This document shows positions 44,228 through 52,816 of a stretch of 64,000 bases of DNA, in pieces. Numbering within the stretch: position 1 is the stretch's first letter; each line of letters begins with the position of its first letter. The notes under the pieces are model-generated. The model was not told the origin of the DNA and ran no database searches. It was given only the letters and a program-made list of their open reading frames with translations. Origin of the DNA: Halobacteria archaeon HArc-gm2 (GTDB lineage: Archaea; Halobacteriota; Halobacteria; Halobacteriales; Haloarculaceae). The position numbers were made by a program, and so were the translations under genes. The DNA is taken from positions 101,332 through 165,331 of the forward strand of contig JAOPKE010000010.1 in assembly GCA_025517465.1 (NCBI GenBank). Direction: 5' to 3'.

Positions 44228-45298
44228 TCACCGGTCGAGTTCGACGCGTCGTCCCTGCTCGGCGGATTCGTAGAGCGCACGGATGGCGCGCATGTCGACC
44301 ATCCCGTGTTCGCCGTCGGGTTCGGGGTCTTCCCCGTGCTGGAGGCAGTTGGCGAAGTAGTCGAACTCCTCGCGCATCTGGTCGACCGGTTCCGGCCGGT
44401 ACTCGCCCTCGACGTCCGGACCGGAGACCCGGAGCACTTTCCGGGTCTTCGGGAAGAACAGCCCCTCGATGCTCAGTTCGCCCTCGGTGCCGACGAACCG
44501 CAGACTCGATGCCAGCGTCGCGCTGTGCGTGACCGTACACGAGGCGAGCTTGCCGTCGGGGAACTCGAGCTGGAACGCCCCGTGCTCGTCCGTTCCGTCG
44601 TAGGCCGGCTGTTCTGACTCCGTTCGGGCGTACACAGCCTGGGGGTCCTCTTCCAGGATGAACCGGATCGTGTTCAGCGGGTAGATGCCGATGTCGTTGA
44701 GCGTCGTCCCGCCGGAGAGGTCGGGGTCGAATCGCCAGCTGTCCTCGCCGACGGCGTCGACGATGTTGTCCGACATGTGCCCGACTATCGAGACGACGTC
44801 GCCGATGGCGCCGTCGTCGATCAGTTCCCGGGCGCGACGAGCCACCGGTTCGGTCTGCAGTCGGTAGGCGACCATCAGCGGGACGTCGGCGTCCCGGCAG
44901 GCGTCGACGCACGCCTGGGCGTCCTCGACGGTCGCTTCGAGGGGCTTCTCGCAGAGAACAGCTTTGTCATGCTCGGCCGCAGCCTCGACGTGGCCGCGGT
45001 GGAGGCCGTTCGGCGTGCAGACGTACACCGCGTCGTAGGCGTCTGTCGCGGCGCCGTCGGCGTACTCGTCGTAGGTGAGCGTCGCTTCGACCCCCTCGAG
45101 GTCGGCCGCCACCTCGTCGGCCTTCTCCGTGCTGGAACTGACGAGGGCCGTCGTCGTGCAGTAGTCCGCGTCTTCGACGGCGGGGATCGCCTGTTCGCGC
45201 GTCCACCAGCCGAGTCCGACCATGGCGAACCGAACCGGGTCGGCGTCTGTGGGGCGCTCCCAGTCGCGGGCACTGAAACTGTCGAGGTCGTACTCCAT
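44228..45298 (-). CDS. Gfo/Idh/MocA oxidoreductase, D-xylose 1-dehydrogenase (Gfo6/XacA) type
   Basis: 356 residues from ATG 45298 (MEYDLDSFSARDWERP); longer frames upstream have no coding character. The Rossmann start DPVRFAMVGLGWWTREQAIP strongly resembles the haloarchaeal NADP-dependent D-xylose dehydrogenase as I recall it. Further shared features are LCEKPLEATVEDA with the conserved Lys and IGIYPLNTIRFIL. That enzyme starts the oxidative xylose pathway to 2-oxoglutarate by forming xylonolactone. The adjacent sugar ABC operon and the GH43 enzyme upstream fit pentose use. The assignment is family-level; glucose or another aldose is possible. Confidence 0.8.
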   Translation of the reverse strand: MEYDLDSFSARDWERPTDADPVRFAMVGLGWWTREQAIPAVEDADYCTTTALVSSSTEKADEVAADLEGVEATLTYDEYADGAATDAYDAVYVCTPNGLHRGHVEAAAEHDKAVLCEKPLEATVEDAQACVDACRDADVPLMVAYRLQTEPVARRARELIDDGAIGDVVSIVGHMSDNIVDAVGEDSWRFDPDLSGGTTLNDIGIYPLNTIRFILEEDPQAVYARTESEQPAYDGTDEHGAFQLEFPDGKLASCTVTHSATLASSLRFVGTEGELSIEGLFFPKTRKVLRVSGPDVEGEYRPEPVDQMREEFDYFANCLQHGEDPEPDGEHGMVDMRAIRALYESAEQGRRVELDR

Positions 45299-45535
45299 GC
45301 GCAAGGATTGGCTGTCCCCGATAGATAATCTTCGTGCCCGAGGATCCACTTGCATCGAGCAGCGGCGATCCCCGGGAGCATGGCCGACGATCCGGTCGTC
45401 CACGAGTGGCGTCGCAGTGCTCGACGGGGTTCCTGTGGACGCGAAGCGGTGTACGCGATCCGTTCTGCCGCGGAGCGATAGCAGACAGAGCGTGTTCCAG
45501 TCGGTTTTACGTCGCTCGCCCAGCAACGTGGGGCG

Positions 45536-45961
45536 ATGGGAGCCACCGTGGACAGCGCGGATTCGCTGACGGTCGTCGGTGCGGTGAGTGGCGTCCTGAC
45601 TGCCGTCGCACTCGGGTACGTGACCCTGCGGAACGGGGGCAGCGTCGGGATCACGGCGCTCGTCGCGACCGTCTCCGGGGCCGGCGCGTTCCTGTTCGTC
45701 CCGTACGTGGTACGACTCGACCGCTACGGCCAGGCCGACGACGAGGAGGATCGGCGGCGGGTGAATCCCGGGGCCGCCGGGGCCACACTGGGTGTGACCG
45801 GGCTCGTCGTCCTCGCGCTCTTGCTTCTCCTCGGGAACTCGCTGCTCGCCGCCGGGATCGGGATGGCGCTCGGGATACTGGAGTTCGCCATCTGGTCGCT
45901 GGCCCTGCCGCGGGCCGCCCAGGAGCCGAAAGATCGGCCGCCGATACACCGACGGGGCTGA
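45536..45961 (+). CDS. Small integral membrane protein, unknown
   Basis: 141 residues with four hydrophobic helices (about 10-30, 36-58, 78-97, 100-122), a short charged loop DRYGQADDEEDRRR between helices 2 and 3, and a charged C-terminus. No motif is recognised. It stands alone between the oxidoreductase and the sugar-transport operon. Confidence 0.6.
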   Translation: MGATVDSADSLTVVGAVSGVLTAVALGYVTLRNGGSVGITALVATVSGAGAFLFVPYVVRLDRYGQADDEEDRRRVNPGAAGATLGVTGLVVLALLLLLGNSLLAAGIGMALGILEFAIWSLALPRAAQEPKDRPPIHRRG

Positions 45962-46158
45962 CCAGACGTCGGCAGTCGAAGCGTGACCCGGCCGACGAGC
46001 CGCTCCCGGCCAGGTGCACACAGCACCGTTCGACACGCCAAGAAAGGGAATTTCCAGCGTTTTGAGGCCCAGCTCCGGCGATAAGTGGTTACTCGTGTTC
46101 GTGTAAACTGAGATATGTCCCGTTAGATATATACAGATGCCAATATACAAGTCAACAT

Positions 46159-47763
46159 ATGCCACAGTCCGATGACAGTGACCCAAACGCAGACGGCGAG
46201 CCCGTCGACACCGGCGACGACGGGGGAGAGTACTCTCGGCGGAACTTCATGGAAACAGCGGCTGCAGTGGGGGCTGTCGGCGCCACGGGCGGTCTCGCGG
46301 GTTGTTCGGGAGACGGCGACGGTGGAGACGGGGGCGACGGCGGAGACGGTGGCACGGACGGGACGGGCGAACAGGACTTCCTCTGGTGGACCATGCGGGG
46401 GTACATCCCCGCCGAGACCGAGGGGATCAGGAACGCCGCCAAGGGCTTCGAAGATGCCGCGGACGCCAACGTCAACCTGAGCACGGAAGTCATCACCTGG
46501 GACTCCATCTTCCAGGAGTGGGAGGCGGGCGTCCAGGGGCGGTCGCTGCCGAACGTCTCGGAGATGGCGGGCGAACACGCCGTCGACTTCGGGTACCGCG
46601 GAGCGGCCGAACCCCTCACCGACCTGTTCAACCAGTACGACGACTGGTACGATGTGATCAACAAGTGGCAGAACTTCCAGGGCGAGCAGTGGGCTGTCCC
46701 GTGGTTCATGGAAGTACGCACGACGCACGTCAACCGGAACCTCATGGACGAGGGCGGCGTCGACGGCACGTTCGAGAGCTGGGAGGACATCGTCTCGAAG
46801 GGCCAGACGATCATGGAGAACACGGACCTGGCCGGCGCGTGGACGACGCCCGGGGCGCAGGACACCACGACCGGGCAGAACGTGGCCGCGTTCAACTACC
46901 AGGCCGGCGGGAAGTACTACGGGTACGAGGACGACCAGTGGAGCGTCGAGGCCGACGCCGCGGGCTCGCTGTTCACCCACCTGTGGGTGATGAGTATGCG
47001 CGAGCAGTGGGGTACGGCCCCGGGCGGCTGGGGCAGTATCGACAGCACGTCGAACCAGGAGCTCTTCCAGTCGGGTGAGGTCGCCGCGGCCCACCTCCCG
47101 ACGGACCTGGCACGGAGTCTCATCGACCCCCAGAACGGCGTCAACGAGGAGTACGCGGACATCGCCGAGGCGACCGAGCTCGAACCGATGCCCACCGGAC
47201 CGAACGGCGAGAGCCACTCGTTCATGGGCGGCAGCGTCTTCGGTTCGTTCACCGACGAGGTCGCATCGTACAGCGCGGGATCGGAGATCTCGAAGAGCTT
47301 CGTCGACTACATGACGCAACCGGAGAACCTCAGCGAGTACTTCCCGGTGTCGGCACCGACGTTCATGCCGGTGCGGAGCGGGCAGGAGGAGATGGAACTG
47401 TACACCAACAACCCGACGGAACTCCCCGACTCCTGGCTGGAGACTCGCCTGGAGCAGGCCCCCCAGGCCGTCCGGTACGGCGTCACCGGCTCCGGACGGG
47501 CGACCCCGTTCATGGGTTCGCTCGAGGGGGCAACCGACGGCTACTCCGTCGCGATTTCGGCGATGATCGGCAACGACGCCGACCCCAAGAACGCCCTCCG
47601 GAGCATGGCCAACAACATCCGCTCGACGATCAACGAGGCCGACTACGTCGACCAGACACTCGAAGAGAGTTCGTCGGGTCCGTCGCTGGACGACGCGCCC
47701 GACATGGTCCAGGACTGGATCTCCGGCAACGGCAAACCCCAGATCTGGAACCCTTACGAATAG
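46159..47763 (+). CDS. CUT1 sugar ABC transporter, Tat-exported lipoprotein substrate-binding protein
   Basis: 534 residues. The Tat motif SRRNFM (26-31) and lipobox LAGC (46-49) are followed by an Asp/Gly linker (50-70). The binding domain begins at FLWWTMRGYIPAETEGIRNA and has ITWDSIFQEWEAGVQGRSLPNVSEM, typical of extracellular solute-binding family 1. TTAGATATATAC about 25-36 bp upstream is the promoter. Together with two permeases and an ATPase downstream it forms one sugar importer; the neighbouring xylose dehydrogenase homologue suggests a pentose or pento-oligosaccharide. Confidence 0.87.
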   Translation: MPQSDDSDPNADGEPVDTGDDGGEYSRRNFMETAAAVGAVGATGGLAGCSGDGDGGDGGDGGDGGTDGTGEQDFLWWTMRGYIPAETEGIRNAAKGFEDAADANVNLSTEVITWDSIFQEWEAGVQGRSLPNVSEMAGEHAVDFGYRGAAEPLTDLFNQYDDWYDVINKWQNFQGEQWAVPWFMEVRTTHVNRNLMDEGGVDGTFESWEDIVSKGQTIMENTDLAGAWTTPGAQDTTTGQNVAAFNYQAGGKYYGYEDDQWSVEADAAGSLFTHLWVMSMREQWGTAPGGWGSIDSTSNQELFQSGEVAAAHLPTDLARSLIDPQNGVNEEYADIAEATELEPMPTGPNGESHSFMGGSVFGSFTDEVASYSAGSEISKSFVDYMTQPENLSEYFPVSAPTFMPVRSGQEEMELYTNNPTELPDSWLETRLEQAPQAVRYGVTGSGRATPFMGSLEGATDGYSVAISAMIGNDADPKNALRSMANNIRSTINEADYVDQTLEESSSGPSLDDAPDMVQDWISGNGKPQIWNPYE

Positions 47764-48020
47764 CTATCGGGACCGGGGTCCGAACCCGGACGGCCCGGTG
47801 ATCCACGGCCGACCTTGTCGGTGCAGTCGGCCAGACTCACCCGGAACGAGCACGGTCCACCCCCGTTCGCGATTCGACGCGCGCCTTTTTTCTCTGTATA
47901 GCCCAGTCACACCCTGCTGAAACACGTGACCAGCATTGCTCGGCGAATTCCTGAAAAACCGGAGATAGCGCGACCAGTACCGTCATTTTGCCGACCGTTC
48001 GGGCGCCCGCAGCCGATTCA

Positions 48021-48030
48021 ATAAAGTATC
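48021..48030 (+). promoter_or_regulatory. Second promoter inside the sugar transporter cluster
   Basis: ATAAAGTATC ends 24 bp before the ATG of the first permease. The 47764-48054 gap (291 bp) holds no gene. The permeases may therefore have their own transcript at a level different from the binding protein. Confidence 0.45.
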
Positions 48031-48054
48031 TGGGCCTGCTTGGTTTGATAGAGT

Positions 48055-48978
48055 ATGTCAAACGCAACGCCGACCGAGGGAGGGTCGATAATAGAGGAGT
48101 ACCGATACCTGCTCTCGAAAGAGAGTGTCTGGGGTTGGTTGTTCCTCTTACCGACGCTCGTCGCGCTCGCGGTCGTGAGCGTCTTCCCGATCATTCGCGG
48201 GATCCTGTTGAGCTTCTACGAGTACAACGCCCTCAGACCGGACGTCTGGCTCGGCCTCGGGAACTACGCCACGATCTTCGGGCTGCCGGAGTTCTGGAAC
48301 GTGCTGAAGAACACGTTCGTCTGGTCGTTCGCCTCGGTCGTGATGATGGCAGCACTCGGTCTCGGCTTCGCGCTGCTCCTCGACCGAGAGTTCAAGGGTC
48401 GGTCCATCGCGACGACGCTCCTCCTGTTGCCCTGGACCATCCCCTTCATCGCTGTCGCGTTGAACTGGAACCTGCTGTTCGACTTCAACCTGGGGATGTT
48501 CAACGGCATCCTGAACCTCCTCGGGTTCGAGCGGATCGACTGGCTCAGCCGCGGCCGATACGCGCTGTTCTCGGTCACGCTGGCGTACGTCTGGCGGAAC
48601 TTCCCCTTCTTCATGATCACGTTCCTGGCGGCGATGAAGGGGATCCCCCAGGACCTCTACGAGGCGGCGCGCGTCGACGGGTCGACCCGACTCGACCTGT
48701 TTCGACACATCACGCTTCCCTTCCTGCAGCCGATCGGGATCGTGACGACGCTTCTGATGAGCCTCTGGACGCTGAACCACTTCACGCTGATCTACGTGAT
48801 GACCAGCGGGGGCCCCGGGAACGCGTCGATGGTGTTGCCGGTGTACATCTACCGGCAGGCGTTCCGCCAGAACGACTTCGGGCTCGCCGCAGCCATCGCC
48901 GTCGTGATGCTGATCATCATGATGGGGTACGGACTGGTGTACCTGCGACTCTACCAGGAAGAGGTCGGAGGCAAGTAA
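48055..48978 (+). CDS. CUT1 sugar ABC transporter permease (MalF type)
   Basis: 307 residues with six transmembrane helices. FLLPTLVALAVVSVFPIIRG is the first helix, LGLGNYATIFGLPEFWNVLK the first outer loop, and YEAARVDGSTRLDLFRHITL the EAA loop that meets the ATPase. It lies 1 bp before the second permease gene. Confidence 0.9.
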   Translation: MSNATPTEGGSIIEEYRYLLSKESVWGWLFLLPTLVALAVVSVFPIIRGILLSFYEYNALRPDVWLGLGNYATIFGLPEFWNVLKNTFVWSFASVVMMAALGLGFALLLDREFKGRSIATTLLLLPWTIPFIAVALNWNLLFDFNLGMFNGILNLLGFERIDWLSRGRYALFSVTLAYVWRNFPFFMITFLAAMKGIPQDLYEAARVDGSTRLDLFRHITLPFLQPIGIVTTLLMSLWTLNHFTLIYVMTSGGPGNASMVLPVYIYRQAFRQNDFGLAAAIAVVMLIIMMGYGLVYLRLYQEEVGGK

Positions 48979-48979
48979 C

Positions 48980-49867
48980 ATGGCAACCCAATCACGCGAT
49001 ACGACCGAACTGTTCGGTGTCGAGCTGTCGAATAGCACCGTCGACCGGCTGAAAGCGGTCGGCTTCCACACGTTCCTCTGGGGGTCGATCTTCGTCGTCC
49101 TGCTGCCGGTCCTCTGGATGGTCGCCGTGTCGCTGAATCCGCTCTCTTTCCTCAACGTCATCGAGGACCCCATGCGATGGGTCAACGGCGTCAGTCTCGA
49201 CGCCTACGAGCGAGCGATATACCAGACCGACTTCCTGATCTGGTTCAAGAACTCGGCTATCGTGACCCTCGCCGCGACCGCGCTGACGATCGTCGTCTGT
49301 ACGTTCGGCGCCTACAGCATCGGTCGCCTCAGGTTCCGCGGCCGCAAGGCGGTGGCGACGTTCCTGCTGATGACGCAGATGTTCCCGCTCATCCTCGTGG
49401 CCGTCCCGCTCTTTCTCATCTTCAGGGATCTGGGCCTCGTCAACACGCTCTACGGCCTGACGATCGCCTACATCGCGTTCATCCTCCCCTTCTCGATCTG
49501 GATGTTGCGAGGGTTCTACGAGAACCTCCCCGAGTCGCTGGAGGAGGCGGCGATGGTCGACGGCTCGACCCGGGTCGGCGCGGTCATCCGCGTCATCGTC
49601 CCGCTGTCGGCGCCCGCCATCGCGACGACGGCCATCTTCGCGTGGATCTTCGCCTGGAACGAGTTCGTCATGGCGCTCATCCTCATCAGCGACAGTTCGA
49701 AGACGACGCTCCCGCCGGGGCTGAGTACGTGGGTCGGCCGCTACTCGCTGCAGTGGGACCTGCTGATGGCGGGCGCGATCGGCGCGACGCTCCCGCTGAT
49801 TATCATCCTGTTCTTCCTGCAGAAGTACATCATCACCGGCCTCGCCGAAGGGGCCGTCAAGACGTGA
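48980..49867 (+). CDS. CUT1 sugar ABC transporter permease (MalG type)
   Basis: 295 residues with six transmembrane helices. PVLWMVAVSLNPLSFLN, AYSIGRLRFRGRKAV and the EAA loop EEAAMVDGSTRVGAVIRVIV are typical of MalG-like subunits. The C-terminal FFLQKYIITGLAEGAVK is the usual family ending. It forms the channel together with the preceding permease. Confidence 0.9.
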   Translation: MATQSRDTTELFGVELSNSTVDRLKAVGFHTFLWGSIFVVLLPVLWMVAVSLNPLSFLNVIEDPMRWVNGVSLDAYERAIYQTDFLIWFKNSAIVTLAATALTIVVCTFGAYSIGRLRFRGRKAVATFLLMTQMFPLILVAVPLFLIFRDLGLVNTLYGLTIAYIAFILPFSIWMLRGFYENLPESLEEAAMVDGSTRVGAVIRVIVPLSAPAIATTAIFAWIFAWNEFVMALILISDSSKTTLPPGLSTWVGRYSLQWDLLMAGAIGATLPLIIILFFLQKYIITGLAEGAVKT

Positions 49868-49877
49868 GGTAGTAACA

Positions 49878-49937
49878 ATGACACGATACACCACTTACAC
49901 GACCGAAACCGTAAACCAGCGAGGAGGCGACCGATAA
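49878..49937 (+). CDS. Possible 19-residue small ORF between permease and ATPase
   Basis: ATG 49878 to TAA 49937 encodes MTRYTTYTTETVNQRGGDR and fills the only gap in the operon. It ends 3 bp before the ATPase start. A GAGG run lies 8 bp before its ATG, and GAGGAGG falls inside it before the ATPase. It could be a leader peptide that couples ATPase translation to the permeases, or chance in a short spacer. Confidence 0.3.
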   Translation: MTRYTTYTTETVNQRGGDR

Positions 49938-49940
49938 ACC

Positions 49941-51167
49941 ATGGCCCGAATACTGTTCGACGAAGTCACCAAGATCTACGGCGACGACACGCTGGCCGTG
50001 GACGACTTCGATCTCGAGATCGAAGACGGTGAGTTCCTGACACTCGTCGGTCCCTCTGGGTCGGGGAAGTCGACGCTGTTGCGGATGGTCGCAGGCCTCG
50101 AGGACATCACCGAGGGAAGCATCCACATCGGCGACACCGTCGTGAACAACCTTCCCCCGCGCAGCCGAGACATCGCCATGGTGTTCCAGAGTTACGCGCT
50201 CTACCCGCACCTCACGGTGCGCGAGAACATGGCCTTCGGCCTCAAGCGGTCGACCGACCTCTCCGATCCCGAGATCAACGACCGCGTCGAGGAAGCGGCG
50301 GCGATGATGGGCATCGAGCCCCACCTCGACCAGAAGCCCAAGCACCTCTCCGGCGGCCAGCGCCAGCGCGTCGCGACCGGACGGGCCATCGTCCGCGACC
50401 CGGGCGTGTTCCTGTTCGACGAGCCGCTCTCGAACCTCGACGCCAAGCTCCGGAAGCACATGCGGACGGAGCTCCAGCGCATCCAGAATCAGCTGGACAC
50501 GACGACGATATACGTCACCCACGACCAGGAGGAGGCGATGACGATGTCCGACCGCATCGCCATCCTCAACTACGGGGAACTCCAGCAGGTCGGCTCGCCC
50601 CGCACCGTCTACAACGAGCCCGAGAACGTCTTCGTCGCGCAGTTCATCGGCAGCCCGTCGATGAACATGTTCGTCTCGACGCTCGACACCGACGCCAATC
50701 GGTTCGTCGGCGACATCGACGTCTCGATCGACCCCGAGCGGGCCAGCGCCATCGCACAGAACGCCACGTCAGACGAGCTCCTGCTCGGCATCCGGCCGGA
50801 GCACGTCACCGTCCACCTGGAGGCGGTCGAGGAGTCCGTCCCCGCGTCCGTCGACATCATCGAACCGCTCGGGAGCAACGACCTCCTGTACTTCGACCTC
50901 GAGGACGGCACCGGCGTCGAGGACGTCATCGCCGACGACGTCAGCATCGGCGAAGACGAGGAGAAAGACGAAGAGGAGTACAAGGTGTTCATCCAGCCCG
51001 ATTCGGTGCCCATCGAGTACGAGGACAGCGGCGAACTCGTCTACCTGACCTTCGACACCGAACACATGCACGTGTTCGACCCCCGGACCGGGGAGAACAT
51101 CGACGTCGAGACGGCGACGCGGACGACGGTCGACGCACAGACCGAGACCGCCGGTGACGACGACTGA
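49941..51167 (+). CDS. Sugar ABC transporter ATP-binding protein (UgpC/MsmX type)
   Basis: 408 residues. Walker A GPSGSGKST (about 36-44), signature LSGGQRQRVATGRAI, Walker B VFLFDEPLSNLDAKL, switch His in YVTHDQEEA. The C-terminal regulatory part has SPSMNMFVSTL and LGIRPEHVTVH. It carries an acidic insertion (SIGEDEEKDEEEYKV, about residues 333-347), as haloarchaeal members do. It energises the CUT1 permeases upstream. Confidence 0.9.
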   Translation: MARILFDEVTKIYGDDTLAVDDFDLEIEDGEFLTLVGPSGSGKSTLLRMVAGLEDITEGSIHIGDTVVNNLPPRSRDIAMVFQSYALYPHLTVRENMAFGLKRSTDLSDPEINDRVEEAAAMMGIEPHLDQKPKHLSGGQRQRVATGRAIVRDPGVFLFDEPLSNLDAKLRKHMRTELQRIQNQLDTTTIYVTHDQEEAMTMSDRIAILNYGELQQVGSPRTVYNEPENVFVAQFIGSPSMNMFVSTLDTDANRFVGDIDVSIDPERASAIAQNATSDELLLGIRPEHVTVHLEAVEESVPASVDIIEPLGSNDLLYFDLEDGTGVEDVIADDVSIGEDEEKDEEEYKVFIQPDSVPIEYEDSGELVYLTFDTEHMHVFDPRTGENIDVETATRTTVDAQTETAGDDD

Positions 51168-51237
51168 TCTCCGCCGCGGGACGCCCCGCCTCCCGACCGC
51201 CACGTTCGTGGCCGTGGACGACGGCGGTATCGAAACT

Positions 51238-51314
51238 TGACATCCTCCACCTGCCTGAAGGCAGGGGAATCCCCGACACGGGGAATCCGGCCTGCTGAAC
51301 CGACCGGTGCGGTT
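51238..51314 (-). ncRNA. Predicted right-end (omega/re) RNA region of the second TnpB element
   Basis: The 3' noncoding tail of the element after the tnpB stop has stacked hairpins, including GGGGATTC-type and CCTGCC/GGCAGG stems, and ends in GGATGTCA. In TnpB systems the transcript of this end, overlapping the 3' part of tnpB, forms the guide scaffold. The first bases outside the element (AGTTTCGATACCGCCGTCGT on the minus strand) would be the guide. Extent inferred from the family. Confidence 0.5.
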
Positions 51315-52553
51315 TCAGCCCCACTCCGCGAGCGTCGTCTGTGCGGGTCTCGCACTCGGCTCGCGGCGGGCTATGGCACTGTCAATGGTGCTCCCGTCCC
51401 GTGGCGAGTCATCGCGCTCCGGTTTCCAGGGAACGCTCTCTCCCCACGGGTCGACGCGACCAGCGATGTTCGCGGCCGCATTGATATCTGCCTGGTACTC
51501 CGTGACCCAACAATCCGCGTTCGTACACGTGAACGCCGCTTGCGACCCACGACGGCCGATGTGTCCGCACGCGTGGCACGTCTGACTCGTGTAGCGCGGG
51601 TTCACGAACTCGACTGGGATACCCGCTTCGAGGGCCTTGTCCTCGATGCGGCCAGTGAGCCGGGCGAACGCCCACGCGTGCAAGCGCCGGTTCATGTACG
51701 TACCGTAATCGAGGTTCTCACGGATGTGAGACAAGTCCTCGAGGACTATCACCGGGTCCTTGAAGGATGCGGCGTAGTCGACGGCTTCACGCGACGCCTT
51801 CTCGACGATATCCGTCAGCGCGTTCTGATAGTAGTCGAAGCGTTCGTTCACGCGCCACTGATCAGCGTCTCGTTCTTGCAGGCGCTTCAGCGTGGTGTGC
51901 ATCTCCTTGCGGAGCGCTCGCGCACGACCGCCATCGTAGATGTACGGTTGGGTCGGAGTGCCGTCCTGACAGGCACAGCCCGTCAGCAGTTTGGATTCGC
52001 CGACATCGAACCCGATTCGAGTCGGACTGTCCGGCGGTTCCGGGTCGACGACGTCGTACTCGACGGTGACGTGCAGCACCCAGGTCGTCCGGTGCTGCTG
52101 GAGTCGAAACTCACCGACTGTCACGTCGCCGTCGAACAGGTCGAACCAGAGCGATTCCTGCGCCGGGTTGATTCGAAGCGGAATCCAGAACGCATTGCCA
52201 CGTCCGGCCTGTGGGACACGCCAGCAGAACTCGTGAGCACGCTTACTGGAGTGGTCGATTCGGAAGCCCCGGTTCGTGAATCGGACCGGGTGGTCGTCCT
52301 CGATCTCCGCCGCATCGTACGTCCGGCGGAGTTGCGGGACGTAGCTCTTGAGGGCGTCCTTGGCGTAGGACGTGAGCGTGTACGGCGTGACGACGTCGTT
52401 GACCGCCGACTGCGTGTCCGCACCACTCTCGAAGGCGTCCTCGAGAGCACGGCGGTAGGTCGCCACAGTCCGTTCGAGACGCTGCGCTTTGTGCGCCGTT
52501 GGTGGCGCAAGCGTGGCCTCGAGTGTTTTTGTGGCAGTAGTTTCGGCGACCAT
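51315..52553 (-). CDS. tnpB: IS1341-type TnpB, RNA-guided endonuclease
   Basis: 412 residues from ATG 52553 (MVAETTATKTLEATL); an upstream in-frame ATG adds ten unlikely residues. The RuvC triad is Asp183 (GFDVGESKLL), Glu272 (VLEDLSHIRE) and Asp356 (QADINAAANIA). A zinc ribbon CHACG...CTNADC lies between the last two. It differs clearly from the TnpB at the left edge (GVDLNLKN, no shared N-terminus), so the two are separate lineages rather than recent copies. The catalytic set is intact, so it is probably active in guided cleavage. Confidence 0.93.
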   Translation of the reverse strand: MVAETTATKTLEATLAPPTAHKAQRLERTVATYRRALEDAFESGADTQSAVNDVVTPYTLTSYAKDALKSYVPQLRRTYDAAEIEDDHPVRFTNRGFRIDHSSKRAHEFCWRVPQAGRGNAFWIPLRINPAQESLWFDLFDGDVTVGEFRLQQHRTTWVLHVTVEYDVVDPEPPDSPTRIGFDVGESKLLTGCACQDGTPTQPYIYDGGRARALRKEMHTTLKRLQERDADQWRVNERFDYYQNALTDIVEKASREAVDYAASFKDPVIVLEDLSHIRENLDYGTYMNRRLHAWAFARLTGRIEDKALEAGIPVEFVNPRYTSQTCHACGHIGRRGSQAAFTCTNADCWVTEYQADINAAANIAGRVDPWGESVPWKPERDDSPRDGSTIDSAIARREPSARPAQTTLAEWG

Positions 52554-52611
52554 CCAACACCAGATTGTACGATCCAAAGGCATAAAAATAACATGATACT
52601 ATCAAACATAT

Positions 52612-52755
52612 ATGCGAGAGATTCGAATCGAAGTCGACGACGGACAGTACGATCGGCTAACGGATGTGAAAGACGCGCACGGTTTGACCTGGCGCGGTCT
52701 CTTGCTCAGGGGAGCGAAGGGGTTGGATTCCAGCGGGCCGTTACACGAGGAGTGA
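52612..52755 (+). CDS. 47-residue protein divergent from tnpB inside the element
   Basis: ATG 52612 to TGA 52755, MREIRIEVDDGQYDRLTDVK and then DAHGLTWRGLLLRGAKGLDS. It has a beta strand followed by two helices, reminiscent of ribbon-helix-helix or small antitoxin-like DNA-binding proteins (strand IRIEVDD, helix QYDRLTDVKDAHG, helix TWRGLLLRGAKGL). It shares a 58-bp A/T-rich divergent promoter (ACATGATACTATCAAACATA) with tnpB and lies within the element's ends. A role in repressing tnpB or in setting copy number is inference. Confidence 0.6.
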   Translation: MREIRIEVDDGQYDRLTDVKDAHGLTWRGLLLRGAKGLDSSGPLHEE

Positions 52756-52777
52756 ACGATCAAGTGACGCGCTTCCT

Positions 52778-52797
52778 CCACGCCCTCAAGGGCGTGG
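52778..52797 (-). repeat. Upstream-end hairpin of the second TnpB element
   Basis: CCACGCCCT and AGGGCGTGG form a 9-bp perfect stem with a 2-nt centre, followed on the tnpB strand by AGGAAGCGCGTCA. It is analogous to the hairpin at 1305-1324 of the first element. Confidence 0.65.
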
Positions 52798-52816
52798 TAT
52801 CTGCGCTGTGGTCTCT

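Larger units (their letters stand above)
51238..52805 (-). mobile_element. IS1341-type element (TnpB only) with divergent small gene
   Basis: The right end on the tnpB strand is a CCTGCCTtcAGGCAGG hairpin followed by TGGAGGATGTCA, ending at about 51238. At the other end a CCACGCCC/GGGCGTGG hairpin (52778-52797) is followed by GGAGGA and GTCA on the same strand. Subterminal hairpins on one strand at both ends are the IS200/IS605 design. No TnpA is encoded. The element lies between the sugar ATPase and the YIP1-like gene, whose ATG (52817) starts only about 12 bp beyond it. Confidence 0.7.

Noticed and set aside
44228..46186. A 652-codon reading of the Gfo6-type gene
   Set aside because: Residues before ATG 45298 lack protein character and cross the divergent membrane-protein gene; family homologues begin near MEYDLDSF.
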